Below are positions 55,894 through 64,000 of a stretch of DNA of 64,000 nt, piece by piece; positions within the stretch are counted from its first letter, which is position 1; the number at the start of each line of letters is the position of its first letter. The notes below the pieces were generated by a model. It had not been told where the DNA came from, ran no database searches, and saw only the letters and a program-made list of their open reading frames with translations. Made by a program: the position numbers and the translations under genes. Source of the DNA: an uncultured Tateyamaria sp. (GTDB lineage Bacteria > Pseudomonadota > Alphaproteobacteria > Rhodobacterales > Rhodobacteraceae); the NCBI GenBank assembly GCA_947501275.1, contig CANMVD010000001.1, positions 496,001 through 560,000 on the forward strand. The letters are read 5' to 3'.

Positions 55894-56781
55894 ATGAACC
55901 GCAACGTCTTTCATGGTCTTTCTGTATTCCTTGCCATTGCCAAGTGCGGGACACAGCGGGAAGCAGCTCGCTCCTTGAACGTCAAACCGCCCGTTGTGTC
56001 CTATCAGCTGAAGGTATTTGAGGACTGGATCGGCACGCCGCTTTTCGTGCGCAGCACACGGTCAATGTCCCTTACAGATGCGGGAAGGGAATTGTTACGA
56101 GGTAGCCAGCCATTGGTCAAAAGCCTCGAAGATGTTCTGCAGTCCACTAGAAGCATTGGCACCGCCACCGGGGGCAGGTTGCGGATCAATCTGCCATACC
56201 GAGCCTGGCAATTGGCCATAGCTCCGAACCTAGAAAATTTCCGGGCTGCCTTTCCAAACATCCAGCTTGAATTCTCAATTGAAGAAAAGTTGACCGACAT
56301 TGTGGAAGAGGGATTCCACGCTGGTGTCCGGTTGGGCGATCATCTGCAAGATGGCATGCTCCGTCGTAAGCTGACCGATCCCCTGCGCGTGGCCATCGTT
56401 GGCTCACCAGACTACCTCGATGCCAAAGGCGCTCCGCTACGCGTGGAAGACCTGACAGACCATACGTGTATTGTTTATCGTGGCGGTACTTCGGGACAGG
56501 TACAACCGTGGCCCTTTTCGAAGGATGGAGAAGAAATTTCTTTCACGCCTAAGGCTCCGCTGATCTTCAATGATATGAGGACCGCGGTGGAGGCAGCAGA
56601 GCAAGGCTTCGGTCTGGCGTGGAGTCTGCTCAGGGGTGTCGACGAAAAGATCCGCGCGGGCACCTTGCGCGAAGTTTTGAAACCTCTGGCCGCAGAAAGA
56701 CCGGGCTTCTACATCTACTACCCGCGCCAGATCAAAACTCTGCCCATCCTGAAGGCGTTTCTGGATCACTTTGCAAAATGA
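55894..56781 (+). CDS. LysR-family regulator
   Basis: 295 residues. HTH: GLSVFLAIAKCGTQREAARSLNVKPPVVSYQLKVFEDWIGTPLFVRSTRS. The effector domain is complete. It diverges from the EamA pair; an AT-rich gap of 75 bp lies between. It is followed by a phosphotransferase gene. Confidence 0.9.
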   Translation: MNRNVFHGLSVFLAIAKCGTQREAARSLNVKPPVVSYQLKVFEDWIGTPLFVRSTRSMSLTDAGRELLRGSQPLVKSLEDVLQSTRSIGTATGGRLRINLPYRAWQLAIAPNLENFRAAFPNIQLEFSIEEKLTDIVEEGFHAGVRLGDHLQDGMLRRKLTDPLRVAIVGSPDYLDAKGAPLRVEDLTDHTCIVYRGGTSGQVQPWPFSKDGEEISFTPKAPLIFNDMRTAVEAAEQGFGLAWSLLRGVDEKIRAGTLREVLKPLAAERPGFYIYYPRQIKTLPILKAFLDHFAK

Positions 56782-56833
56782 GGAAGACGCACTGTTGTCG
56801 CCACAATAACCGGGAAACTGATTGCGAGGTCCC

Positions 56834-57913
56834 ATGCAGCTGCCATCCAGCCTAGAAGCCATCAGCCAAGAGTGGCTTGAGAGCGTTCTGACAGGCGGGA
56901 CAAGTCTGCCGGCATTCGATGTGCATCCACTTGATGCCAACAACAGCACCACAGCGCGGTTGGTGTTTCGAGAAAAGCCGGAAGGTGCGACCTTTCCGCA
57001 ATCGCTGTTCCTTAAGCTGTGTCCGAAGGGGCATCAGTTTCTTGGGGCGTCGGAGCCAAACTACTACCTGCGCGACTATGTCGGGCTAAAAGCAGCCCCA
57101 ATACTAAAGTGTTTCGCAGCGGCAGGTGAAACATCGAAGACTGCAGCGAGCCTTGGCGAAGGCTATGCCTTGGTCCTTGAGGATGTGTCGTTGAACTATG
57201 TCGACAACAAAATGATCGAGCCCACGCCATGCCATGCAGCAAGGCTTGGCGCCGCGCTTGGTCGCCTACATTCATTTCGATGGGGCCTAGCCGCCGACCC
57301 GGATGGTGTTCATGATCTGTCGAGCGTGTTTGATCGCTATTTGAATCACGTATCGCGCGGGATCGGCCCGATTTTTGATACCCTCGGGGATAGCCTCGAT
57401 GGTGTTGCTCGAAACAGGCTCGTTCGGACGTTTGAAGTTGACGGGCCCGAAATGCTCAACCGTACTTTGCGCGGTGAGGGCATCGCGCTTCTCCATGGCG
57501 ACGCAAATCCAACAAACGTACTGACGCAGGTCGAAAGTGGGGCCGGCGGTGCGCCACTTTATCTGGTAGATCGCCAGCCTTTCGAGTGGTCATTGCGCCT
57601 TTGGCTCGGAGCGTCAGATCTTGTCTACGCGATAGTTCCGTTCTGGCCGGTGGAGCATCGCAGACGTCTGCAAGCAAATGTCCTGCAGGAATATCACCGC
57701 GCGTTGGTTGAGACCGGAACCGGCGGCTACACGTTGGATGCCTTGGAGGAAGACTGGCGCGCTTGCGCCTGCATCGCCGCCTTCACAGCGATCGAATGGG
57801 GAACTGATCCAAGTTTGTTAAAGGATATGAAGTGGCTTTGGGAACGACAATTGGAGCGAGCAGTGAGCTTCCTTCTTGACTGTGATGCTGCGGGCACCGT
57901 CCTTCGAGAGTGA
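56834..57913 (+). CDS. APH/EcKinase-like phosphotransferase
   Basis: 359 residues of the protein-kinase-like phosphotransferase fold. The catalytic loop is ALLHGDANPTNVL (HGDxxxxN) and the metal-binding Asp follows in YLVDRQPFEW. EGYALVLEDVS supplies the hinge region. It is similar to aminoglycoside or choline-type kinases and the ecdysteroid-kinase-like group; the substrate cannot be told. ATG at 56834 is preferred. It lies 53 bp after the LysR gene and may be cotranscribed with it. Confidence 0.85.
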   Translation: MQLPSSLEAISQEWLESVLTGGTSLPAFDVHPLDANNSTTARLVFREKPEGATFPQSLFLKLCPKGHQFLGASEPNYYLRDYVGLKAAPILKCFAAAGETSKTAASLGEGYALVLEDVSLNYVDNKMIEPTPCHAARLGAALGRLHSFRWGLAADPDGVHDLSSVFDRYLNHVSRGIGPIFDTLGDSLDGVARNRLVRTFEVDGPEMLNRTLRGEGIALLHGDANPTNVLTQVESGAGGAPLYLVDRQPFEWSLRLWLGASDLVYAIVPFWPVEHRRRLQANVLQEYHRALVETGTGGYTLDALEEDWRACACIAAFTAIEWGTDPSLLKDMKWLWERQLERAVSFLLDCDAAGTVLRE

Positions 57914-58217
57914 AGGCAAGTAAATGGCCATCGGGCCATGCCTGACGCCTGAGAGAATGAGTGGCAAAGTTTGCAAGTTCAATTTGGGCTCCGAAGCGGC
58001 CAGCTCACTCAACACAACGGGAACGCCCGTTTGTCACTGAATGTGCAGACATGAGAATGCAGATGCGGCGCTGTGAGGGTGTTTCCAATGCTTGCTATCG
58101 CGCTTCACTGCCAAGTGGAGCTATAGATGCGGGAACAAGGCACATCCTATTTGTCGGCTGGATGCCAGAAGTGACAAACGCGGCTGCGCGCACTTATGGC
58201 AGAGTTCAACTCGCGCC
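57914..58217. other. Gene-free stretch
   Basis: An 86-codon plus-strand frame is present but has no family resemblance and overlaps the convergent LysR stop. I see no hairpin with T-run. It probably contains the ends of both transcripts. Confidence 0.35.
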
Positions 58218-59090
58218 CTAAACCCAGTTCAGATTGGTTAGCCAGTCTTTGGCTGCAGTGACTGATAGCCTCGATGCCTGATCAACATGAGACAACAGCC
58301 AGACCTCTCTGGTGGGGAGTTTCGCGCCATCATTTGGTTCGATTGCGCGAATTCGCGGATCGCCAGAAGCAACGACACGTGGCAAAAGTGTCTTGCCAAC
58401 CCCCGCCGCAACGGCCTGCATACCCGTCTCTGCATCCGCGACCCTGAGGTTGGCGCGCATTTCGGGAAACTTGACGGCGTTTTCTAGCCAATTCGCCTGC
58501 GGTAGGTTCAAATGTGTCTCGTCATACGTGATCCATCTCAGCTTTTCATATTGATCTGGAGATATGGAACGAGCGGCGTATGTCGCAAACGACAACTCCC
58601 CCAGCTTTTGCGCTCTCGTCCGCAAACCGCCGTCAGATGGACACGATAATCGCACCGCGAGATCCGCCTCTCGTTTGGAAAGATCGAGGTTGTCAGAGCC
58701 AGGGACCAGTTCGACGGCAAGTCTTGGATGCAAACGTTCCAAAGAGGCAAGGTTAGGAACTAGGAATCTGTTTACGATAATGGGCACCGAGCTTATTCGA
58801 ACACTGCCCGTGACGCGATGAGCGTTCTCGCCAGATACTTCTGATATCGCTAGATTCCCAGCCTCTATAGTTTCAGCGTGTGCCAGGACTTCACGCGCTG
58901 CGTCTGTTGGTTCGTAGCGTCCATTGGCACTGCGCACGAACAGTGTGGTTTCCAATGACCGCTCAAGCTCCCTGATCCGGCGGGCCACCGTCGTTTCGCT
59001 GACCCCAAGCGTTCGTCCTGCTGGAGACAGCTTTCCGTCGCGGTGAAGTGCCAGGAAATACTTTAGATCATTCCAATTGTGACTCTGCAT
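58218..59090 (-). CDS. LysR-family regulator
   Basis: 290 residues if ATG at 59090 (MQSHNWNDLKYFLALHRDGK) is used; ATG at 59111 is also possible, and neither has a clear Shine-Dalgarno. HTH: LSPAGRTLGVSETTVARRIRELERSLETTLFVRS. It is divergent from a YciI-like gene at 59181, its likely target. A palindrome CTCTGCA-N4-TGCAGAG covers the preferred start codon. Confidence 0.85.
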   Translation of the reverse strand: MQSHNWNDLKYFLALHRDGKLSPAGRTLGVSETTVARRIRELERSLETTLFVRSANGRYEPTDAAREVLAHAETIEAGNLAISEVSGENAHRVTGSVRISSVPIIVNRFLVPNLASLERLHPRLAVELVPGSDNLDLSKREADLAVRLSCPSDGGLRTRAQKLGELSFATYAARSISPDQYEKLRWITYDETHLNLPQANWLENAVKFPEMRANLRVADAETGMQAVAAGVGKTLLPRVVASGDPRIRAIEPNDGAKLPTREVWLLSHVDQASRLSVTAAKDWLTNLNWV

Positions 59091-59100
59091 TCTTGCAGAG
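59083..59100. promoter_or_regulatory. Palindrome across the LysR start codon
   Basis: CTCTGCA-TTCT-TGCAGAG, perfect 7-bp arms. If translation starts at 59090 the palindrome overlaps the start codon, which fits autorepression; if it starts at 59111 the palindrome is coding. Confidence 0.4.
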
Positions 59101-59180
59101 TAGGTCGGCATATTTATAAGAACAATCTTCGGTTTTGATGTGGCAGTTGTGTTGGCAGACGACACTGTGGAGGCAAGACC

Positions 59181-59486
59181 ATGAAATTCATTATCCTGTT
59201 CGAAGATGCACCAGATGCGGATCCAGACATCCGCAAAACTCATATGAAGAAGCACCTCAATTTCCTTGAGCAGAACTCGAATATGATAGAGGCCGCGGGC
59301 CCTTTGTCAGATGACGCAGGACAAGGACGCGACGGTTTGTGGATTGTTGAAGCCGGGTCAGAGGATGAAGTTGATCGACTGGTGCATCAAGATCCATTTT
59401 TGCCGACGGGCCTCAGGCAGTCGTATTCGATCATTAAATGGAGACAAGTCTATCTGAACGGGGTGCGATTGATTGACCCAAGTTGA
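59181..59486 (+). CDS. YciI family protein
   Basis: 101 residues, a ferredoxin-like YciI domain: RKTHMKKHLNFLEQNSNMIEAAGPL and DPFLPTGLRQSYSIIKW. ATG has GAGGCAAG upstream. It is divergent from a LysR gene and followed, after a perfect 20-bp palindrome, by an IS3 remnant. The catalytic His/Asp pair of hydrolase-type YciI is partly visible (H in KTHMKKH; D in SDDAG). Confidence 0.85.
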   Translation: MKFIILFEDAPDADPDIRKTHMKKHLNFLEQNSNMIEAAGPLSDDAGQGRDGLWIVEAGSEDEVDRLVHQDPFLPTGLRQSYSIIKWRQVYLNGVRLIDPS

Positions 59487-59530
59487 GGTATCAGCGTTTC
59501 AATAAGTGAGCAGAACGTCGACGCAAGCGC

Positions 59531-59550
59531 GACGAAAGTTAACTTTCGTC
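59531..59550. repeat. Perfect 20-bp palindrome
   Basis: GACGAAAGTT followed at once by its reverse complement AACTTTCGTC. It has no spacer, so it reads as an operator or element end rather than a hairpin. It lies 44 bp after the YciI-like gene and about 165 bp before the IS3 remnant. Confidence 0.7.
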
Positions 59551-59715
59551 ATATGATCAGACACTGGTTTCCGGCCATCTCTTGTGCGCCTCAAACAATC
59601 CTTTCGGTCGGTGATTGAGACGGCTGAATTTTTTGGCAAATCATGCGTTGCAGAGAAACCCCATGAAGAACGCGACCAGCAAGCATGTCATGACGCAACA
59701 AATGGCCGGAATTCA

Positions 59716-59955
59716 TATATCGCGGCATCCCGTAAATCGATGCAAAACGGCTTGGTCGAAAGCTGCACCGCAAGGATGAGCGAGGAATGCCGACACAAAC
59801 ACCTGTTCCCGTGTCTGCGCCCTGCCTGCCGCACGATTACGGCATGGCGCACCGAATACACTCACCACCGGCCTCACTCCAACCTCGCTGGTTTGACGCC
59901 ACACGGACATGCGAACCGGTCAAAGGACGGCCAAAACCTAAACAGAGCGAACCTA
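59716..59955 (+). mobile_element. IS3-family transposase OrfB remnant
   Basis: An open stretch reads MQNGLVESCTARMSEECRHK then HLFPCLRPACRTITAWRTEY and THHRPHSNLAGLTP, ending LNRANL. This is the C-terminal DDE part of an IS3-family (IS407-like) integrase, keeping the catalytic Glu in NGLVES. The aspartates and OrfA are absent, and no full terminal repeat was found. The frame then runs on into the tetR-like gene by chance. Only about 80 codons of the element survive. Confidence 0.8.
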
Positions 59956-60163
59956 AGTTGGCGGATACAAAGGGGAGCGGGTCAACCATTGGTCCTTGGT
60001 GCTACGGCTGCAGCCTGCATTGCGGACATTGTCTATAGAGCAAAGCGACAGGCGCAACGGACGCATCTTTTGGAACTGCGCAACAAGTCGACGCACAGTC
60101 CTGAAATTGAAACTTCGTACCGTTTTTTGTCGGAACTCATCTTCAGTTGCCTTGAGAATTGCC

Positions 60164-60181
60164 CTACCTACATCCACGTAG
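60164..60181. promoter_or_regulatory. TetR operator upstream of the tetR-like gene at 60193
   Basis: CTACCTACATCCACGTAG, an imperfect inverted repeat (CTAC...GTAG) ending 11 bases before the ATG, overlapping the ribosome binding region. It matches the reverse complement of the site at 60752-60769 in 15 of 18 positions. Confidence 0.6.
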
Positions 60182-60192
60182 GCGAAGGGGGA

Positions 60193-60732
60193 ATGAACAT
60201 GACCGACACGCGCACGCGGATATTAGATGTTGCAGAGAACCTTACTCAAGCAAAAGGCTTCAGCAATTTCAGTTACCTCGATCTCGCCGCAGAGATTGGC
60301 GTGAAAAACTCCAGTATTCACTATCACTTCAAAGCCAAGAAGGATCTAGCCTTGGCACTCGTTGAGCGTATCAGGAAGGTTCACGGCGAGGCCTTTCAGG
60401 ACATCAATCTTCGTTTGGATACCCCGCAAGAACGACTAAATGCCCTGATCAACCATTTCAGACAGTACATTCAGAATGAGAAGATCTGCATGTGTGGGAT
60501 GATGGCCGCCGAGTTTCAAACTGTGAGCCCGGAAGTTCGCAAGGCGCTGGTGCTTTACTTTGATGACATGCGCAAGTGGCTCACCAATCAGTTTTTCCAA
60601 ATGAACGTACCCAACCCTGAAGATCGCGCTCTTCAGTTTCTAAGTGGTCTCGAAGGATCGTTGTTGCTGGCCAGGCTTGAGGCCGATCCAACAATGGTTG
60701 ATCGGTCACTTGACGTTTTTGTGAACCACTAA
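60193..60732 (+). CDS. TetR-family regulator
   Basis: 179 residues. HTH: FSYLDLAAEIGVKNSSIHYHFKAKKDLALALVERI; a TetR_C-like ligand domain follows, with Cys in KICMCGMMAAEF, which may sense thiol-reactive agents. ATG at 60193 has AAGGGGGA upstream. It is followed by an NTF2-like gene whose promoter carries the same operator as its own, so it probably represses both. Confidence 0.9.
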   Translation: MNMTDTRTRILDVAENLTQAKGFSNFSYLDLAAEIGVKNSSIHYHFKAKKDLALALVERIRKVHGEAFQDINLRLDTPQERLNALINHFRQYIQNEKICMCGMMAAEFQTVSPEVRKALVLYFDDMRKWLTNQFFQMNVPNPEDRALQFLSGLEGSLLLARLEADPTMVDRSLDVFVNH

Positions 60733-60751
60733 GACTTTTTTTGCTTAGTAT

Positions 60752-60769
60752 CTACATACATGTAGGTAG
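60752..60769. promoter_or_regulatory. TetR operator upstream of the NTF2-like gene
   Basis: CTACATACATGTAGGTAG, containing a perfect CTACAT-AC-ATGTAG dyad. It is the same operator, inverted, as at 60164-60181, 42 bp before the ATG at 60811. Confidence 0.65.
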
Positions 60770-60810
60770 ACACGAATTGTATGACTTAACAACCTTGATG
60801 GAGATTCAAC

Positions 60811-61227
60811 ATGTCTAACTCGTCCCCCGACCTGAGCGTCGAAAACACGGCGAACGAAGCTCATAGCTTCGAAGAATACAAAGCAATCGAGAGGGCTCTG
60901 AAGCCTTACATCGACGCTGCAAAAACAGGTGACGGTACTTTGGCCCGCACCGCATTCCTTGATCACGCCTACGTCACTGGCTCGATCAATGGAAATCACT
61001 ATGACATGGCCGCAGATACATTCGCAGGGGCCGTTTCCGAAGCCGGTCCTGCACCTGATGTTCAACACCATATCGCATGGGTAAACGTTTCAGGCCCCGC
61101 CGCTGCTGCGCGCGTCGAATTCATACATTGGGGTGAAAACCGGTTCACTGATTTCTTTGTGCTCTACAAAAAAGAGGGTGCATGGAAGATCAGCGGCAAA
61201 GTCTACGATTCTCACTCAAAGAACTAA
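60811..61227 (+). CDS. NTF2-like (lumazine-binding type) protein
   Basis: 138 residues of the NTF2-like superfamily, close to the Lumazine_bd_2 group: EYKAIERALKPYIDAAKTGDGTLARTAFLDHAYVTGSING and FFVLYKKEGAWKISGKVYDSH. No signal peptide, so cytoplasmic. It lies behind the TetR gene with a shared operator and before a decayed CMD-family gene. Possible roles are small-molecule binding or detoxification. Confidence 0.85.
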   Translation: MSNSSPDLSVENTANEAHSFEEYKAIERALKPYIDAAKTGDGTLARTAFLDHAYVTGSINGNHYDMAADTFAGAVSEAGPAPDVQHHIAWVNVSGPAAAARVEFIHWGENRFTDFFVLYKKEGAWKISGKVYDSHSKN

Positions 61228-61369
61228 TCCCAAAAATCTTCAGTCCAGAGAACCGCTCGCAACGAGGGCTTTCGGAGCACCACACGGCCACCTGTCGCAT
61301 GAGAGTCCAATCTTCTGTCCGCTTGGGCAACAGCGTCTTCTCATGCGGCCCATTCAAGGCAAAAGAGTC

Positions 61370-61910
61370 TCATCTTCCCGTACACATCATCGAAATTGCA
61401 CCCAAAGCCGGTAAAGCAGCTCTTGAAGGCGCGTAAAAAGCCTACGGCTTTCTGCCAAACCTCACCTCTATTACTCATAGAATGCCCGGCAATGGTCGAC
61501 GTATATGGTGGTCTCACCGGTCACTTCCAAAAGACTGACCTGACACCGACCGAGCGTCAGGTCGTTCTCATGGCGAAAAGCCTGGAAACGGCTGCGCTTA
61601 CTGGATGGCAGATCACGCGACAGTCGCACAATTGCAGAATGTCTCGGCGGGCGTGCTCGAAGCGGTTCGCAAAGGCGCCCAGTTCGCCGACCCAGAACTG
61701 AAGGCTTGCACTGCCTGCATCCAGGAAACCCGGGTCGACGTGATGGACGCTGATCTGGATGCATTCCACGCGGCGGGTTACACCAAAGGCAATATCCTTG
61801 ATGTTGTCTTGGGCGCAGATTTGAAGACATTGTCCAATAACACCAATCGCATCGCTGAAAGGCAGTTGACCAAGCGAATGCCTCGGCGGAAAAAATCTGT
61901 TGCAGTGTAG
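61370..61910 (+). pseudogene. Decayed carboxymuconolactone decarboxylase/AhpD-like gene
   Basis: Pieces in three frames: HIIEIAPKAGKAALEGA, then TAA, then KAYGFLPNLTSI; MVDVYGGLTGHFQKTDLTPT and ERQVVLMAKSLE; YWMADHATVAQLQNVSAGVL, later GYTKGNILDVVLGADLKTLS and NNTNRIAE. The blocks are in family order (AhpD-like peroxidase reductase). The usual CxxC site reads CAYW here in the frame before the shift, so the second Cys is also lost. One stop and two frameshifts. Confidence 0.72.
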
Positions 61911-61951
61911 GCAACCAGATCATGCTCAACGGTCTTTCCGCTCAAGACATT

Positions 61952-61989
61952 AGTTGATCCACCGGCTTTCGAAAGCCGAAGGATCAACT
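61952..61989. repeat. 38-bp near-perfect palindrome
   Basis: Outer arms AGTTGATCC/GGATCAACT flank a perfect 16-bp inner palindrome CGGCTTTCGAAAGCCG; only the bases AC/AA between arms and core mismatch. It lies between two broken genes, 18 bp before the start of the second. Confidence 0.7.
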
Positions 61990-62007
61990 CTGCAAAGGAA
62001 TAAAGAC

Positions 62008-62414
62008 ATGACCTTTAACGCAGCCTTGCCGCACATGACCCAACATGGGTCGCCATCTGGATCAACATCCTGCTTTTAGGCGCAGTGGTATTACCACTTG
62101 CTTTGGCTTTCTGGAAAGCCACTCACCAAACCGCACTCTTGTCCTTAACAGCCAGCGTCATCATCATCAGTGGCATCATACTGCTCTATCAACAACTAGG
62201 ATGCGCGCAGTTGCTTTGACTGGCGCATTTCTTCGCGTGGACTCCACTTGCCATCCATCTCTGGATCAAAATGCGTTCGTCCGATGTCTCCAGCGCCCCG
62301 CGTTATCTGCGCGATCTGTTCACGACGATTCCGAAAACACTCGTCGTCGATTACGGGGGCGCCTCCCGCTACCTTGCCGGCGATCGCACAGCGCTTCTAG
62401 TCGCAGCGCAATGA
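62008..62414 (+). pseudogene. Decayed small integral membrane protein
   Basis: MTFNAALPH at 62008 (AAAGGA upstream) shifts frame into DPTWVAIWINILLLGAVVLP, then LSLTASVIIISGIILLYQQLG, then a TGA, then LAHFFAWTPLAIHLWIKMRS and a C-terminal DYGGASRYLAGDR. It has three predicted helices. It resembles a small conserved membrane protein I know from roseobacters but cannot name. One frameshift and one nonsense codon. Confidence 0.6.
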
Positions 62415-63175
62415 ATTTATCCCCCCCGTATTCCTAGCCAGCAGCCCGTTGACCCCACAAACTCGGCAATCACACAGCGGCTAGCTTTGACTGACAAGTC
62501 ATAGAGCAATTCCTATGATCAAGATGTTGTTGCTCAGCGGCATCGTATCCGCAGCCGGAATTGGTAACCCCATCATAGCCGCCATTTACGCAAACCTGGG
62601 CGCATGCTTGCTAGCCCGACGTTCGCAACTGCCATTCTGAAGTTTGTCAGCGTGATCATCGCCAGCACAGTTTTGATGATCCAAAAAATTCCGTCCATGC
62701 CGACGACCAAGTCACCACGCTACTCATTCTCTAATGACTTCTTTGTCTTTTTATTTGTCCCCGCCGTGACGGCCATCGCCCCACGGATTTGGTTGGGGGA
62801 CGCGATATCCCTCGTCCTTTTGGCCAAGTCGTACCTACCAGCGCCATCGATCACTTGGGGCTTTTTGGCGCCAACAAAACACCAAATAGTGCACATAAGA
62901 GCCTTGGAATTGCGTTCACGCCACTGGGGATCATTTTTGTGCGGAAGGTGATCTGAACGGGTACGACTCGGCAACAGAGGCAATCTCAACACTTCGTTTA
63001 GCTCATAAGGCGAACGAATGAGCCCGGACCTAAGTATCTATTTTTAAAAAGTTTTTCTGACATTCACGAAACCGTTATTTGAATCTGACGCTTTCCTTGT
63101 TGTCAATCAAGACGACCGGTCATATTCAATTGAAATGCAAAGAATATCACGCAACCAACCAAGATCGGAAACGCC
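62415..63175. other. Gene-poor stretch before the MBL-fold gene
   Basis: A 41-codon frame at 62515-62640 (MIKMLLLSGIVSAAGIGNPI...) has a hydrophobic start and could be the stub of a lost membrane protein that continues in the next frame to 62951, but the later part has no family likeness. An AT-rich promoter-like region lies at 63035-63170. Confidence 0.3.
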
Positions 63176-64000
63176 ATGTCAGACAACTCATCCACTCTAA
63201 TCAATCGTCGCTCGTTCTTGTCGAGCGCTGCAACAGTCGCAGTCAGCAGTGCAGCTGCATCCTCACTGGTCGTTCCAGCCCAAGCGGCAACGCCCATTGT
63301 TGGAACACAAACGCCCCTCATCTACCGCCGCAAGCTTGGAAACTACGAGATCACTGTTCTTGGTGATGGATACGTCGATCTTCCTCACCAAATTTGGGCA
63401 AACGTCACACCCGAACAGGCAGACGGCCACCTTGCCGATGCATTTCAGCCTGCTGGGTCCATTCGTAACGGCGTAAACGCCTATCTGATCAATACTGGTG
63501 AGAAATTGATCCTCGTTGACAGCGGCGCACGCGATCTATTCGGACCAAACGCCGGCTTGCTTCCTGACAACTTGGCGGCGATAGGCGTGAAGCCTGAAGA
63601 CATTGATCAGGTGTTGATCACGCACATACACCCAGACCACATTGCAGGTATGTACAGCGCAGACGGCGACGTGCTCATGACAAACGGCCAAATCTATGTC
63701 GATGAAGCTGATCTCAACTTCTGGACCAGTGAAGCCGCTCAAGCACAAGCCGTCGATATTTCAAAACCATGGTTCGATTTGGCGCGTCAGTGGAAAGGTG
63801 TCTTTGAAGGACGTATCACGACCTTCAAAGGCGAGAAAGACTTGGGCGACGGCATCTCTGCATTCCCACTGCCCGGTCACACGCCTGGTCATACTGGCTA
63901 CCGCATCGAAAGCGGCGGCGAAACACTCTACATTATCGGCGACGCTGTCATCAGCGCGGCTATCCAGTTTGCGAACCCCGACGCGGCGGCAATTTGGGAT
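63176..64000 (+). CDS. Tat-exported MBL-fold metallo-hydrolase (3' end cut)
   Basis: 275 residues up to the window end, open throughout. It has a twin-arginine signal (NRRSFLSSAATVAVSSAAAS...AQA). The metallo-beta-lactamase core shows the zinc motif THIHPDHIAGMY, then GHTPGHTGYRIESGGETLYIIGDAV with the next His and Asp ligands. The N-terminal part before it (GNYEITVLGDGYVDLP) is typical of quorum-quenching lactonases and related periplasmic MBL hydrolases. The C-terminus lies beyond the window. GGAAAC precedes the ATG weakly. Confidence 0.85.
   Translation, partial: MSDNSSTLINRRSFLSSAATVAVSSAAASSLVVPAQAATPIVGTQTPLIYRRKLGNYEITVLGDGYVDLPHQIWANVTPEQADGHLADAFQPAGSIRNGVNAYLINTGEKLILVDSGARDLFGPNAGLLPDNLAAIGVKPEDIDQVLITHIHPDHIAGMYSADGDVLMTNGQIYVDEADLNFWTSEAAQAQAVDISKPWFDLARQWKGVFEGRITTFKGEKDLGDGISAFPLPGHTPGHTGYRIESGGETLYIIGDAVISAAIQFANPDAAAIWD

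Noticed and set aside
57961-58221. Plus-strand frame of 86 codons between the phosphotransferase and the LysR gene
   Set aside because: No family likeness, weak ribosome site, and its end overlaps the convergent LysR stop.

Overview
The window looks like chromosomal DNA of a marine alphaproteobacterium of the Rhodobacterales (Roseobacter group). Pointers are a CcrM-type GANTC methyltransferase next to rnhB, the cysQ-like/DUF4170/waaA/lpxK lipid A block, a VPLPA-type C-terminal sorting tail, DUF3726, a PuuD-type urate oxidase and several intergenic GC-rich hairpin repeats. No rRNA, tRNA or CRISPR array was seen.

Layout. 1-3.2 kb: Kdo transferase and lipid A 4'-kinase. 3.3-16 kb: housekeeping and mixed genes (DsbA-like, DciA-like, MutY, AlkB, a class III cyclase, CcrM, RNase HII, an HpaI-type aldolase, DUF3095, an MFS carrier, Asd). 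17-27.2 kb: a purine breakdown block (puuD, NCS2 permease, allA, allE, a puuE-uraD fusion, uraH) with a cytochrome bd quinol oxidase and a class III aminotransferase inside it. 27.3-37.3 kb: an accessory zone with broken genes (TetR, MoaF-like, LysR, VPLPA-tail protein) around intact LysR/SnoaL-like genes and a minus-strand run ending in an ECF42-type sigma factor with its YciI partner. 37.4-45.5 kb: a co-directional set of LysR, aldehyde dehydrogenase, M19-dipeptidase-like protein, a 567-residue protein of unknown function, DUF3726 and a BCCT transporter, with RidA divergent. This is the best candidate for an undescribed catabolic system. 46-49.5 kb: a membrane [2Fe-2S] protein coupled to a large MscS channel. 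49.8-64 kb: transporters, four intact regulators of LysR or TetR type, a phosphotransferase, an IS3 remnant, more broken genes, and an MBL-fold hydrolase cut by the window end.

How it fits together. The purine block would oxidise urate at the membrane, hydrolyse and decarboxylate the product to allantoin, and carry ureide nitrogen toward urea and glyoxylate; the allantoate-hydrolysing step is not in the window. The 37-45 kb set has the parts expected for uptake of a zwitterionic solute, hydrolysis of an amide or peptide bond, oxidation of an aldehyde and protection from enamine/imine intermediates. Decay by frameshift is confined to the accessory zones, while the housekeeping genes are intact, so gene erosion is more likely than poor sequence. 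Two TetR genes carry recognisable palindromic operators, and one operator is repeated at a neighbouring NTF2-like gene. Starts were chosen by ribosome binding sites and family alignment from memory; no database search was run.
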